Shown here: positions 27,902-34,539 of the stretch, one piece after another
Position numbering within the stretch: position 1 is the stretch's first letter
Layout: each line of letters starts with the position of its first letter
NCBI GenBank assembly: GCA_016124675.1
Contig: WGNG01000010.1
Location: 76,634-116,567, forward strand
Origin: Alphaproteobacteria bacterium
GTDB taxonomy: Bacteria > Pseudomonadota > Alphaproteobacteria > Caulobacterales > Maricaulaceae
Length of the DNA: 39,934 bases
Reading direction: 5' to 3'
The notes under the pieces: model-generated
Database searches by the model: none
What the model saw: only the letters and a program-made list of their open reading frames with translations
Told to the model about the DNA's origin: nothing
Position numbers and translations under genes: made by a program

Positions 27902-28776
27902 CTTTTGCCCCCGTCGCGCACGGGCTCCGAGCCCGCCGCGCGCAGGATCAGATCATTGCCCGGCATGTGCGGACAGCCCCGGAAATTTAGCCCGTTGGCG
28001 AATTTATCCGTACACGTTGCAAACGCCTTGTCGCATCCGGCCGTGATCGTGAACGCGTCACCCGCCATGACCGGCGCCGCCGGCGCGGGATCAAGGCTCA
28101 CCACCGCCCCCTCCGCCCCGGCGCGGTGATCCGTCACCCGCTGGCGTGAGCCCGCATTGGCGCCCGTCTGCCAGTCGATGACGCCATGGCTGAACCAACC
28201 CTGCGCGAACACCCCGAGCCCCGACGCCACGATCACCCCCGGCGCCAGCATGAACTGCGCCGCGCCCGTGCCGCGCCAGCCCGGCGCGTCGAGATTGACC
28301 CCGCAGCGCGCATCGCCGAGCTCGGCGTCGCACGCGCGCGCAAACACCCGCCCGATCATCCGGTCGAGCCGGGCGCTCAGCCCGGTGAGCTCGGCCTCAA
28401 AGCCCGAAGCGCCCCGCTTCACCGCCCCCGTCTCGCCGGTGAAGGCGCGAAAGGCGAGCGCCGGATCGCTCCAGTCCACCCGCCAGGCCTCCACACGCGC
28501 CCGGTCCCACACCCCGTTATCAAGATCGCCCTTGCTGACGCCGTCTGCGCGCAGCACGCCGAACACCGCCCCGCGCGCCGGCCCGTCGCCGGCCCGCGTC
28601 TCGCCCGCCTCGAACCCGCCGCCCGGCGCGCACGTGACACCCGCCACGTTCAGCGGCCCGTCATGATCGGTAAACCCGAACACCGCCCCGTCCCGCCGCG
28701 TCACGATCCAGCACCAGGCGAGCGTCGTCACCCCCGCCTCCAGCCTCAGCCGGAGCGGTTCAGGTATGGTGATCAT
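27898..28776 (-). CDS. GTA gp13: DUF2163 baseplate hub protein
   Basis: A 292-residue tail-hub protein. It starts MITIPEPLRLRLEAGVTTLA with AAGGGA eight bases upstream. DUF2163 blocks include WCWIVTRRDGAVFGFTDHD, the GDLDNGVWDRARVEAWRVDW segment and the C-terminal cysteine-rich end GCDKAFATCTDKFANGLNFRG-CPHMPGND, which may hold a metal or Fe-S cluster as proposed for GTA hub proteins. It is coupled to gp14. The natural coupling to gp12 upstream is broken by a repeat and a pseudogene. Confidence 0.93.
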   Translation of the reverse strand: MITIPEPLRLRLEAGVTTLAWCWIVTRRDGAVFGFTDHDGPLNVAGVTCAPGGGFEAGETRAGDGPARGAVFGVLRADGVSKGDLDNGVWDRARVEAWRVDWSDPALAFRAFTGETGAVKRGASGFEAELTGLSARLDRMIGRVFARACDAELGDARCGVNLDAPGWRGTGAAQFMLAPGVIVASGLGVFAQGWFSHGVIDWQTGANAGSRQRVTDHRAGAEGAVVSLDPAPAAPVMAGDAFTITAGCDKAFATCTDKFANGLNFRGCPHMPGNDLILRAAGSEPVRDGGKR

Positions 28777-28819
28777 GGGGGAGTCCCTTGGGGGTAAAGC
28801 ATCGAGGCGCCAGTGCCCC

Positions 28820-28972
28820 ACCCCCTTACCTTACCTCTCCCCCCTCAGAGGGGAGAGGGAGCTTTGACGGGGCATTTCTTTCAGGAAAAGCAAGCGCCTG
28901 TCTGAACCGCACAAAACGCGGCATAGACGCCTCCTCTCCCCCATTTATGGGGGAGAGGGTAGGGTGAGGGGG
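28820..28972. repeat. 150-bp repeat with terminal inverted repeats, copy 1
   Basis: The left end runs from C-rich CCCCCTTACCTTACCTCTCC into the hairpin CCCCTCAGAGGGG. The right end carries CCCCCATTTATGGGGG followed by AGAGGGTAGGGTGAGGGGG, so the ends are near-perfect inverted repeats. Between them is a diverged core with TTTGACG. Copies 2 and 3 are at 36330-36478 and 37942-38096 in the same orientation. No coding content and no transposase, so it resembles a MITE-like or palindromic intergenic repeat. Confidence 0.85.
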
Positions 28973-29016
28973 CCGCCGCCGTCAGGCGGCAACTAAAAAT
29001 ATCAGCCCGCGCACCC

Positions 29017-29584
29017 CTAATCCCACGCCCCGCACCGCACATCCGGCTCGCGATGGCATCCCGCCTCGACATAAGGCGTCAGGCGCGCGCCGATGAAATG
29101 GCGCCAGACATCGGAGACCAGCCCCGCCAGCGCGGCGTCCACCTCGCCGGACAGGGCGATGTCGACATGGAACACCGTGGCCGCGCCGTCTCCGGCCTCT
29201 TCCAGCCTCCAGCTGACCAGCTTGGTCACGGCCCGGCCCGACAGGCCGAACGGGCCGTCGAGGCGCAGCGCCTCGGGCGCGTTCACATAGATCACTGTCG
29301 CATGCAGCGCGCCGTCATCTGATCCTTCCGTGAAGCGCTCATAGAAGCGGCCGCCAAACACCGGTTCGATCACCAGCTCCGCCGGGGTCGGGCGTAAACC
29401 GGTGATCCCACCAGGGGGAAACATCGCCCGTCGCTGCGGCGAATACTTCATCGCGCGGCGCGTTGATCTCGAAGGACAGGCTGTCACGGAAGCCCTGCGG
29501 CTCGAAGGGTTCGGGACCAGCGGGCGCCACGGCCGGCGCGGCGGGCTCCATCGCGGACAGAATGACGGCGAATATCATCGACAT
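29017..29584 (-). pseudogene. SRPBCC (START-like/AHSA1-type) domain protein, frameshifted
   Basis: Two overlapping frames together make one SRPBCC protein. The N-terminal part (from ATG 29584, with GGGAGG six bases upstream) reads MSMIFAVILSAMEPAAP and later FEINAPRDEVFAAATGDV then SPWWDHRFTPDP. The C-terminal part in the next frame reads AELVIEPVFGGRFYERF, then HATVIYVNAPEALRLDGPFG and VSDVWRHFIGARL. The join lies in the run GGGG at 29384-29387 (CCCC on the coding strand): dropping one base restores WWDHRFTPDPAELVIEP. So there is one inserted base, either a real mutation or a sequencing error. The N-terminus looks like a possible signal peptide. It is not a GTA component and sits between gp12 and gp13. 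Confidence 0.8.
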
Positions 29585-29711
29585 GGGCAGCCTCCCGTTT
29601 GGCGCAAGTCAAAGCCGGTGCGGGCGAGCTGTCCAGTGCTCGATGTCAAAGTCTTCCGAGGCGCCAAAGAGCTCGGAATATTTCTTCTCCCGCCTTTCGG
29701 ACGCGCCGACC

Positions 29712-29870
29712 CCACCTCGCCGTCGATCCTTGCTGAGCCATTCTCGCAAGCGTCGCAGGCTGTCAAGGACGGCCCTGTGGGCCGCCGCCGTGCGGCGACC
29801 GGGCAAAGCCCGGTTGTCCTTGACAGACTGCGATCGCCTTGCGGTTTCTTCCAGCATGGAACGATGGGGA
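29712..29870 (-). repeat. Structured intergenic repeat, copy B (inverted relative to copy A)
   Basis: Near-full copy of the 6912-7090 element on the opposite strand, in the 339-base gap between the SRPBCC pseudogene and gp12. The outer stem is CGCAGGCTGTCAAGGAC (29754-29770) with GTCCTTGACAGACTGCG (29816-29832), one mismatch. Inner hairpins are GGCCC-TGT-GGGCC (29771-29783), CGCCGC-CGT-GCGGCG (29783-29797) and ACCGGGC-AAA-GCCCGGT (29798-29814). Compared with copy A all three stems are kept, the loops differ, and one pair of the last stem has changed on both sides. The rest of the gap shows no gene. Confidence 0.85.
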
Positions 29871-29923
29871 AGGCTGACGCCCAGGGTGCTGCTTGCAGTT
29901 CAACGCGAGAGCCCAGCCCCACC

Positions 29924-30538
29924 CTAAACCCGCACTTCCACCAGCGGCACGCTGGGCGCGGCGCCCGCGAAACCTTCCGCGGCGATGTCGAGGCGGTCCG
30001 TGTCAAAGCGCGCGGGGCAGTCAAAGCGGAAGCCTGCGGTGACCGGCGCGCCGGGTGCGGGCGGGGTGTCGAACACGATCTGTGCGCCGCTCACGCTGAA
30101 CGGGGAAGCCTCGCCGTCCACCGCCGCCAGCACGCTGCCCGCCACCGGCAGGCGGACCGGGCGCACCCAGGCTGCAGCCCCGTCGCCATAGCGCTTGACG
30201 AGGTCGAACGCGGTGCGCGTCCCGTCGCCTTCGCCCAGCGCCTGGTCCAGCGCGGTGGGCGTCTGCGACGGCAGGCAGGAGAGATGATCCATCGGATCGG
30301 TAAAGCGGAACGCGTGCAGGCGGCCACGCCGCGCCTCGAAAAACGCGATCAGCGCCGCCAGATCATCGCGCGTGCGCACCCCGGGCGCCGCGTCCCAGCG
30401 CCGTCTGGAATGCGCCCAGGGGCTGTTGCGCTCTTCGGCGCCGCTGGTCAGCGTCACGATCTCGGTGCGCCGCTCCGGCCCGCCGCGCGCATAAAGCCCG
30501 ATCGACAGCGGAAAGCGCACATCATGAAACCCGCTCAC
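29924..30538 (-). CDS. GTA gp12: DUF2460 distal tail protein
   Basis: A 204-residue protein that forms the distal tail ring joining the tail tube to the baseplate. It starts MSGFHDVRFPLSIGLYARGG, followed by RRTEIVTLTSGAEERNSPWAHSRRRWD, and has ALIAFFEARRGRLHAFRFTDPMD, all typical of DUF2460/TIGR02217. The start overlaps the gp11 stop by four bases (30535-30538). Confidence 0.94.
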   Translation of the reverse strand: MSGFHDVRFPLSIGLYARGGPERRTEIVTLTSGAEERNSPWAHSRRRWDAAPGVRTRDDLAALIAFFEARRGRLHAFRFTDPMDHLSCLPSQTPTALDQALGEGDGTRTAFDLVKRYGDGAAAWVRPVRLPVAGSVLAAVDGEASPFSVSGAQIVFDTPPAPGAPVTAGFRFDCPARFDTDRLDIAAEGFAGAAPSVPLVEVRV

Positions 30539-31065
30539 AGCGCCCGCCGTCCGCTCAGCACGGCGCGCGCCACGCTCGCCGCGATCTGCCGCTCGGAACG
30601 CCGCACGGCCTCTGCGGGATCGCCGCCTGGCCCGGCCTGGATGATGATCTGCACCGGCGGCGCCATGAGCGGCTCGATCCGGCCCGAGGCCTGCGGCAGG
30701 AACACTTCCGGCCCCCGCTCGCCCACCAGATAGGGCGCGCCCGCCAGCACCGGCCCGCCCTCGGCGCGCTGACCGACGACATGGTCGAACAACCGCCCCA
30801 GCCCCGACGCCAGCCCTTCAATCTGCGGCGTGACGATCTCGCGCACCGCCAGGCGCGCCAGATCGCGCAAGATCGCCTCGCTCATGCGCGAAAACGACAC
30901 TTCACCCGCCCGCGCCGCGGCTTCCAGGCTGGAGGTGATGGCGCGGCCCGCCGTCTCGAAGGCCTCGCTCACCCGCTGCGCCGCCGCCTCGCCGGCCGCG
31001 CCCGTCTCGCGCAGCGCTGCCGCAGTCTCGGCCGCATCCGCGCGCTGATCGTCCAAAGACGTCAT
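30535..31065 (-). CDS. GTA gp11: tail tape measure protein
   Basis: A short 176-residue tape measure protein, in keeping with the short GTA tail (about 220 residues in Rhodobacter). It starts MTSLDDQRADAAETAAALRE at ATG 31065, which overlaps the gp10.1 stop by four bases; the longer open frame to 31170 is not family-like. A helical Ala-rich segment (ITSSLEAAARAGEVSFSRMSEAILRDLARLAVREI) leads to the C-terminal VGERGPEVFLPQASGRIEPL block shared with phage tape measure proteins. Confidence 0.92.
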   Translation of the reverse strand: MTSLDDQRADAAETAAALRETGAAGEAAAQRVSEAFETAGRAITSSLEAAARAGEVSFSRMSEAILRDLARLAVREIVTPQIEGLASGLGRLFDHVVGQRAEGGPVLAGAPYLVGERGPEVFLPQASGRIEPLMAPPVQIIIQAGPGGDPAEAVRRSERQIAASVARAVLSGRRAL

Positions 31066-31259
31066 GGCTTCATCCCCTGATCGGGCCAGGCGGCCCGCAA
31101 TTGCTCCAGCTCGGCCCGGCTCATTGCCTCGCCGCGCGCGGGCGCCGCCGCGTCGAGCAGCGCGCGCCATTCACCCACGCTCAGCGCCCAGAATTCAGCT
31201 GGCGACAGCCCGAAGCGCAGGACCGCCAGCTGCAGCCAGCCCCGCCATCTCGCGCTCAT
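31062..31259 (-). CDS. GTA gp10.1: small tail assembly protein (TIGR02216-type)
   Basis: A 65-residue protein, MSARWRGWLQLAVLRFGLSP then AEFWALSVGEWRALLDAA, matching the short phage protein found between gp10 and gp11 in GTA clusters (presumed tail-assembly chaperone partner). The start overlaps the gp10 stop (31256-31259) and the stop overlaps the gp11 start (31062-31065), both by four bases. The open frame extends upstream to 31742, but that is a shadow of gp10. Confidence 0.88.
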   Translation of the reverse strand: MSARWRGWLQLAVLRFGLSPAEFWALSVGEWRALLDAAAPARGEAMSRAELEQLRAAWPDQGMKP

Positions 31260-31543
31260 GTCAAATTCGCCAGAAAGCACGCCGCCACCGCGTCCGCCGC
31301 CGCCCGGGGCGAAGCCCGCGCCGCCAGCGCCTCGGGCGCCTCGGCGCCCCCCGCCCGCAACAGCGCGGCCAGCACGCCCATCAGCTCGCCCGCGGTCAGT
31401 TTCGCCATGCGCGCGCCCAGCGCCTCCAGCCCGTCCGCGCCCAGCAGCGCCTCGATCTCGGCCAGCGCCGCCAGCGTGAAGGCGAGCCGCGCGCGGGCGC
31501 CCTCCACCACCAGCACCGCCTCGCCCCTCTGGGGATTGGTCAT
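31256..31543 (-). CDS. GTA gp10: tail assembly chaperone
   Basis: A 95-residue gene-transfer-agent family protein (Phage_TAC-like) expected to chaperone the tape measure. It begins MTNPQRGEAVLVVEGARARL then AFTLAALAEIEALLGADGLE and GELMGVLAALLRAGG. ATG 31543 has AAGGGG about six bases upstream; the frame extends to 31582 without support. Upstream, in the place where it should meet gp9, lie a small lipoprotein gene on the other strand and a partial repeat. Confidence 0.9.
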   Translation of the reverse strand: MTNPQRGEAVLVVEGARARLAFTLAALAEIEALLGADGLEALGARMAKLTAGELMGVLAALLRAGGAEAPEALAARASPRAAADAVAACFLANLT

Positions 31544-31649
31544 GGAAGCCCCTTTCGGGCGGGCGCAGGCTGATCGGATCAAAACCCCTCGCGCCCCGCG
31601 CAGGACGCGCTAGACTGCGCGCTCCGCAGCGGGATGAAGGGAAGCTCCG

Positions 31650-31835
31650 ATGCTCCGCTTTTGTCTGTGTCTGGCGTGCGCCAGCGTGCTGGCCGGGTGC
31701 GAGAGCCTGGCCCGCGGCCTGTATGACAGCCGCGCCGAGCAAGAATGTGAGTCACTGCCCAATGTGGATGACCGCCGTGCGTGCGAGGCCGAGCGCGTGG
31801 ACCGCGCCTGGCGGCGCGACCGGCCGAACAACTGA
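31650..31835 (+). CDS. Small lipoprotein on the opposite strand inside the GTA cluster
   Basis: A 61-residue protein starting MLRFCLCLACASVLAGC, a short signal peptide ending in the lipobox LAGC (Cys17). The mature part is 45 residues, highly charged (Arg/Asp/Glu), with two further cysteines (Cys33, Cys45). GAAGGGAAG precedes ATG 31650. The lipobox and ribosome binding site together make it a credible gene despite its size. It is the only plus-strand gene within the GTA cluster and separates gp9 from gp10. No family recognised. It is not Pro-rich like Rz1 spanins, so a lysis role is not indicated. Confidence 0.72.
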   Translation: MLRFCLCLACASVLAGCESLARGLYDSRAEQECESLPNVDDRRACEAERVDRAWRRDRPNN

Positions 31836-31899
31836 GCGCAGCGAAGCTAGGTGGGGGCGCCGCCGGCAGGCGGCTACCCAGTCTCTGCACCGGGCGGCT

Positions 31900-31975
31900 C
31901 CACCGCGGTTTCCTCCAGCACGGCGCGACGGGGAGGATTGATCCCCGCGCCCGCCAGGCAGGCGTCCACCTTCCC
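31900..31975 (-). repeat. Partial copy C of the structured repeat (left end only)
   Basis: On the minus strand this carries GGGGATCAATCCTCCCCGTC followed by GTGCTGGAGGAAACCGC, matching the left flank of copy A (6914-6956: GGGGATCAATCCTCCCCGTC, then ATGCTGGAAGAAACCGC). The palindromic core is missing. It lies between the lipoprotein gene and gp9. Confidence 0.7.
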
Positions 31976-31991
31976 TGAACCGGGGACCACT

Positions 31992-32408
31992 TCACGCCGG
32001 CGCGAAACTCACCTCGCCCGCCGAGGCCAGCGACAGCGCATAGGCCGCCTCGCCATCATGGCGCCCGGAATATTCCAGCGCCGTGACCAGGAACTTTCCC
32101 TGCAACGTCCCGAAGCCGGGAATGATCAGGCGCCAGGCGCGCGCCTCCTGGGCGAAGAACACCGCGCGCACGGTCTCGTCAGCCGCGCTGTCGACAAACA
32201 CCCCCGCCCCGCTCACCGAGGCCGAGCGCACGCCCGCCCCGTCCAGCAGTTCGCGCCAGCGCCCCGGGCTGTCGCCATGGGTGGCGTCGATGGCCCGCGC
32301 ATTGAGCGAGATCGCCCGCGCCCGCAGGCCCGCCACGGCGGTGAAAACCTCCGGCGCGCCGCCGTCGCCAATCTGCAACAACATGTCCCGGCCAGCCTGA
32401 GCGGCCAT
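31992..32408 (-). CDS. GTA gp9: major tail protein (TP901-1 family)
   Basis: The 138-residue tail tube protein. It starts MAAQAGRDMLLQIGDGGAPE, then FTAVAGLRARAISLNARAIDATH and the C-terminal ALEYSGRHDGEAAYALSLASAG. A strong AAAAGGAG lies about ten bases before ATG 32408. The toxin-antitoxin terminator ends 25 bases upstream, which leaves no clear room for a private promoter, so expression of gp9-gp15 would depend on readthrough or on a promoter not recognised here. Confidence 0.93.
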   Translation of the reverse strand: MAAQAGRDMLLQIGDGGAPEVFTAVAGLRARAISLNARAIDATHGDSPGRWRELLDGAGVRSASVSGAGVFVDSAADETVRAVFFAQEARAWRLIIPGFGTLQGKFLVTALEYSGRHDGEAAYALSLASAGEVSFAPA

Positions 32409-32433
32409 GGTGGATCTCCTTTTGCGTATGAGA

Positions 32434-32462
32434 CCAAAGAAAAAGCCGCCCGGTTGGGCGGC
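32434..32462 (-). terminator. Rho-independent terminator of the toxin-antitoxin cassette
   Basis: Stem GCCGCCC (32445-32451) / GGGCGGC (32456-32462), loop GGTT. On the minus strand it is followed by TTTTTCTTT. On the plus strand it is followed by TTTTGGGG, so it may be weakly bidirectional. It lies 30 bases after the antitoxin stop and just before gp9, inside the GTA gene series. Confidence 0.85.
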
Positions 32463-32491
32463 TTTTGGGGGGGAAGGCCGGTGTGAGGCGC

Positions 32492-32944
32492 TCAGGCGGC
32501 GGGGCGGTAATTGGCCGGGTCGTCGGCCTGGATGCGGATGGGCGCTTCGACAGCGGAGTACACGCTGCGCCGCGAAAGCTCATCCACGCTCATGCCATCG
32601 GCGCTCGCATGCTCCAGCGCCTTGCGCCGGATGACGATCTCGGACGCGCGGTCAACAGGCGTCTCGCCGCGCTCCCAGCGTCCCACCGTCTGGCCGTCAC
32701 GGCCCACCAGCTCGGCCAGTTGCGCCTGCGACAGGCCCAGCTCGGTGCGCAGGAAGCGGATTTCCTTCGGGGTCAGCCCGCCTTCCTTGCGCGCCACCTC
32801 GATCATCAGCACCCGGTGCAGCGCGTTGATGCGCTGGATCGTCACGACCTCATCGCCGGTGTCATCGACGCAGACAGGCAGATCCAGCAGGATCACATTG
32901 TCCAGCCCGCACGCGTCATAGACATAGTCCACAGTGCGCTTCAT
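32492..32944 (-). CDS. MqsA-like HTH antitoxin / autorepressor
   Basis: A 150-residue protein. The N-terminal half, MKRTVDYVYDACGLDNVILL and then VVTIQRINALHRVLMIEVAR, resembles the Cys-poor N-terminal domain of HTH proteins paired with DUF4258 toxins. The C-terminal half is a Cro/C1-type helix-turn-helix: LTPKEIRFLRTELGLSQAQL then AELVGRDGQTVGRWERGE (about 63-100). It starts at ATG 32944, overlapping the toxin stop by four bases. The toxin-first order is the MqsRA-type arrangement. Expected role: bind the toxin and repress the shared promoter at the palindrome at 33283-33295. It is not a GTA component. Family-based; the pair is unproven. Confidence 0.82.
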   Translation of the reverse strand: MKRTVDYVYDACGLDNVILLDLPVCVDDTGDEVVTIQRINALHRVLMIEVARKEGGLTPKEIRFLRTELGLSQAQLAELVGRDGQTVGRWERGETPVDRASEIVIRRKALEHASADGMSVDELSRRSVYSAVEAPIRIQADDPANYRPAA

Positions 32945-33270
32945 CTCTCGTCTTTCCACATCACAGTCACAACTTTGACGGATGGTTCCGCACCAGGGAT
33001 CACCACAACTCGAACATGACGGCCCGCGCTATTGGGCGACAGACCCTCTATCCGGTACTTCCAGAGGTCCGGCCGCGTCGTCGCTTCAGGCTCCTCATAG
33101 ACAAAACCGGTTTTGATCACATGCAGTACGTCGGCCATGATCAGGCCGCGCTCTGTCATGCGGTCAATGGCATGCCGCGTCAGCGACAGATCCAGCTTTG
33201 CATCTGCCGCCATGGCGTTCAGATGGCGCGAGGCATCCGCAGGACTCCACTTGCCAAGAGCCGATTTCAT
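32941..33270 (-). CDS. DUF4258-domain toxin (RelE/BrnT-like fold)
   Basis: A 109-residue protein. After MKSALGKWSPADASRHL the DUF4258 core follows: LSLTRHAIDRMTERGLIMAD with the conserved HAxxRMxxR, then VLHVIKTGFVYEEPE and VVVIPGAEPSVKVVTVMWKDE. DUF4258 proteins are predicted RNase-type toxins of type II systems. ATG 33270 is chosen over GTG 33288, which falls inside the operator palindrome. There is little spacing from the predicted -10, so the mRNA may be nearly leaderless. The stretch is visibly less GC-rich than the GTA genes around it, a sign of separate origin. Confidence 0.8.
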   Translation of the reverse strand: MKSALGKWSPADASRHLNAMAADAKLDLSLTRHAIDRMTERGLIMADVLHVIKTGFVYEEPEATTRPDLWKYRIEGLSPNSAGRHVRVVVIPGAEPSVKVVTVMWKDER

Positions 33271-33278
33271 GGCTCGAC

Positions 33279-33306
33279 CATATATCACCGTGATACATGG
33301 CTACAA
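33279..33306 (-). promoter_or_regulatory. Promoter/operator of the toxin-antitoxin cassette
   Basis: A perfect inverted repeat TATCAC-C-GTGATA at 33283-33295 lies directly before the toxin start. On the minus strand TTGTAG (33306-33301) and TATATG (33284-33279) form a plausible -35/-10 with a 16-base spacer, and the palindrome falls between and over them, the usual layout for an autorepressed toxin-antitoxin promoter. The -35 is a weak match. Confidence 0.55.
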
Positions 33307-33359
33307 GTTACTTTTCCATCAAACGTCGGTGGTGTGGCGTGCAAGTCACAGGCGCGCCC

Positions 33360-33761
33360 CTACCCCTCCACCATCCCCCGCACCCGCACCAGGGCCTGGA
33401 TGATCCGGCTGTCGGCGGCGGCAAACTGGTCGGTATAGACCACCTGGCACAGCACGCAGCGCCAGGGCGGTGCGAGCGCGAGGCCCGCGTTGTGCAGGGC
33501 CGTGCGCACCGCCGACACGGCCCTGCGCAGGCGGTCGCCCTCATCGCGCATGGCGTAGAGGCGCAAGGTCAGCCGGTGGTCGATCAGGTCCGCGCCGCCG
33601 CCGCCCGCCGGCTCGCTCACCCCGCGCCCCAGCGTGAGGAAGGGATAGGCCGTCCCGCCCGGCGCCAGCGCATGGATCCGCCCGCCCAGCGCCGCACCCA
33701 CGCCGGCATCGCCCTTCAGGTGCGCCAGCACCGCATCGGCGAACGCCGCTTCCGCGCTCAT
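33360..33761 (-). CDS. GTA gp8: DUF3168 tail terminator/completion protein
   Basis: A 133-residue protein, MSAEAAFADAVLAHLKGDAG, with IHALAPGGTAYPFLTLG, DLIDHRLTLRLYAMRDEGDR and RIIQALVRVRGMVEG, as in DUF3168 (tail terminator, gp17-like). The start overlaps the gp6 stop by four bases (33758-33761), so the gene normally between them in GTAs (gp7, head closure) is absent. Downstream, the toxin-antitoxin cassette separates it from gp9. Confidence 0.92.
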   Translation of the reverse strand: MSAEAAFADAVLAHLKGDAGVGAALGGRIHALAPGGTAYPFLTLGRGVSEPAGGGGADLIDHRLTLRLYAMRDEGDRLRRAVSAVRTALHNAGLALAPPWRCVLCQVVYTDQFAAADSRIIQALVRVRGMVEG

Positions 33762-34354
33762 AGCCGCACCCGCGTGTAGGGACGGATGAGATGGGCGACG
33801 CCGTCAGGCAGCGCCCCCTCGCCGCGCTCCGCCTCTGGCGCCAGCCGCCCGCCATAGGCATGGGCGGCCAGCCGCAGCACCGCCTCGCGCAGGGGCGCGG
33901 GCACGTCTTCGGGCGCCAGCCCGTAACCGGCGGTGAAATCAATCTCGATCCCCGCCGCACGCCGCCCCGGCCGGGGCAGGCTGAACGGCGCCAGCGGGAT
34001 GATGCGCCCGGGATCGCTTCGCGTGTCGACCTGGTATTCGTCCGCGCTCCACAGCTCGGGCGCGCCTGCCGCGCCGTAAATGCGCACCGCCTCCACGCTG
34101 ATCAGCGGCGGCGCGGGCAGGCGCACCGCGCCCGAGCGCCCGTCGGTGCGCGCGCGCGGCCAGTCATCCAGCGTCTCGCGCAAGCCCCGCGCGATCAGCG
34201 CCCGCCCCGTCAGCGCCTCGACGCGTTCGCGCGCGGCGCGTATCGCCCCGCCAAGCAGGTTGTCTTCTTCCGTTTGCGTGATCCTGAGCCAGGTTTTGGC
34301 GTCATCCACGCTCACAGGCTCCGCCGCCGGCGGCGACAGCAGGTGAAGGGTCAT
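33758..34354 (-). CDS. GTA gp6: head-tail connector (adaptor) protein
   Basis: A 198-residue protein, MTLHLLSPPAAEPVSVDDAK then TWLRITQTEEDNLLGGAIRAARERVEALTGR, the common N-terminus of head-tail connectors of the phiE125 gp8 / HK97 gp6 type. IEIDFTAGYGLAPEDVPAPLREAVLRLAAH is the C-terminal helical block. GGAGG lies shortly before ATG 34354. Upstream, the 185-base gap to gp5 holds partial repeat D. Confidence 0.93.
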   Translation of the reverse strand: MTLHLLSPPAAEPVSVDDAKTWLRITQTEEDNLLGGAIRAARERVEALTGRALIARGLRETLDDWPRARTDGRSGAVRLPAPPLISVEAVRIYGAAGAPELWSADEYQVDTRSDPGRIIPLAPFSLPRPGRRAAGIEIDFTAGYGLAPEDVPAPLREAVLRLAAHAYGGRLAPEAERGEGALPDGVAHLIRPYTRVRL

Positions 34355-34395
34355 CAGGACCTCCGGGGGGTATGGGGATGCGGTTCTTTATGGCC

Positions 34396-34485
34396 TTGAC
34401 CGAAGGCCCGGTCGTCCTTGACAGGCTGCGACGCGTGCGAAAATGGCCCGGCAAGGAGCGACGGAGAGATATGGCCGCATTTTTT
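34396..34485 (+). repeat. Partial copy D of the structured repeat (right end only)
   Basis: CGTCCTTGACAGGCTGCG (34413-34430) matches the right arm of copy A, and the following sequence (GCGAAAATGGCCCGGCAAGG and so on) matches its right flank. It is preceded by a small hairpin GACCG-AAGGCC-CGGTC (34398-34413). The left arm is missing, so the cloverleaf cannot form. It lies between gp5 and gp6. Confidence 0.75.
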
Positions 34486-34539
34486 AACAGGCCCTGCGGG
34501 CCACCTTCCCCTGCGTGCGGGGGCGTTATAGAGAGCCCC

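Noticed and set aside
28820-28972. CRISPR array made of the three C/G-rich repeats
   Set aside because: Copies are about 150 bp, thousands of bases apart and have inverted ends; there is no short repeat-spacer pattern.
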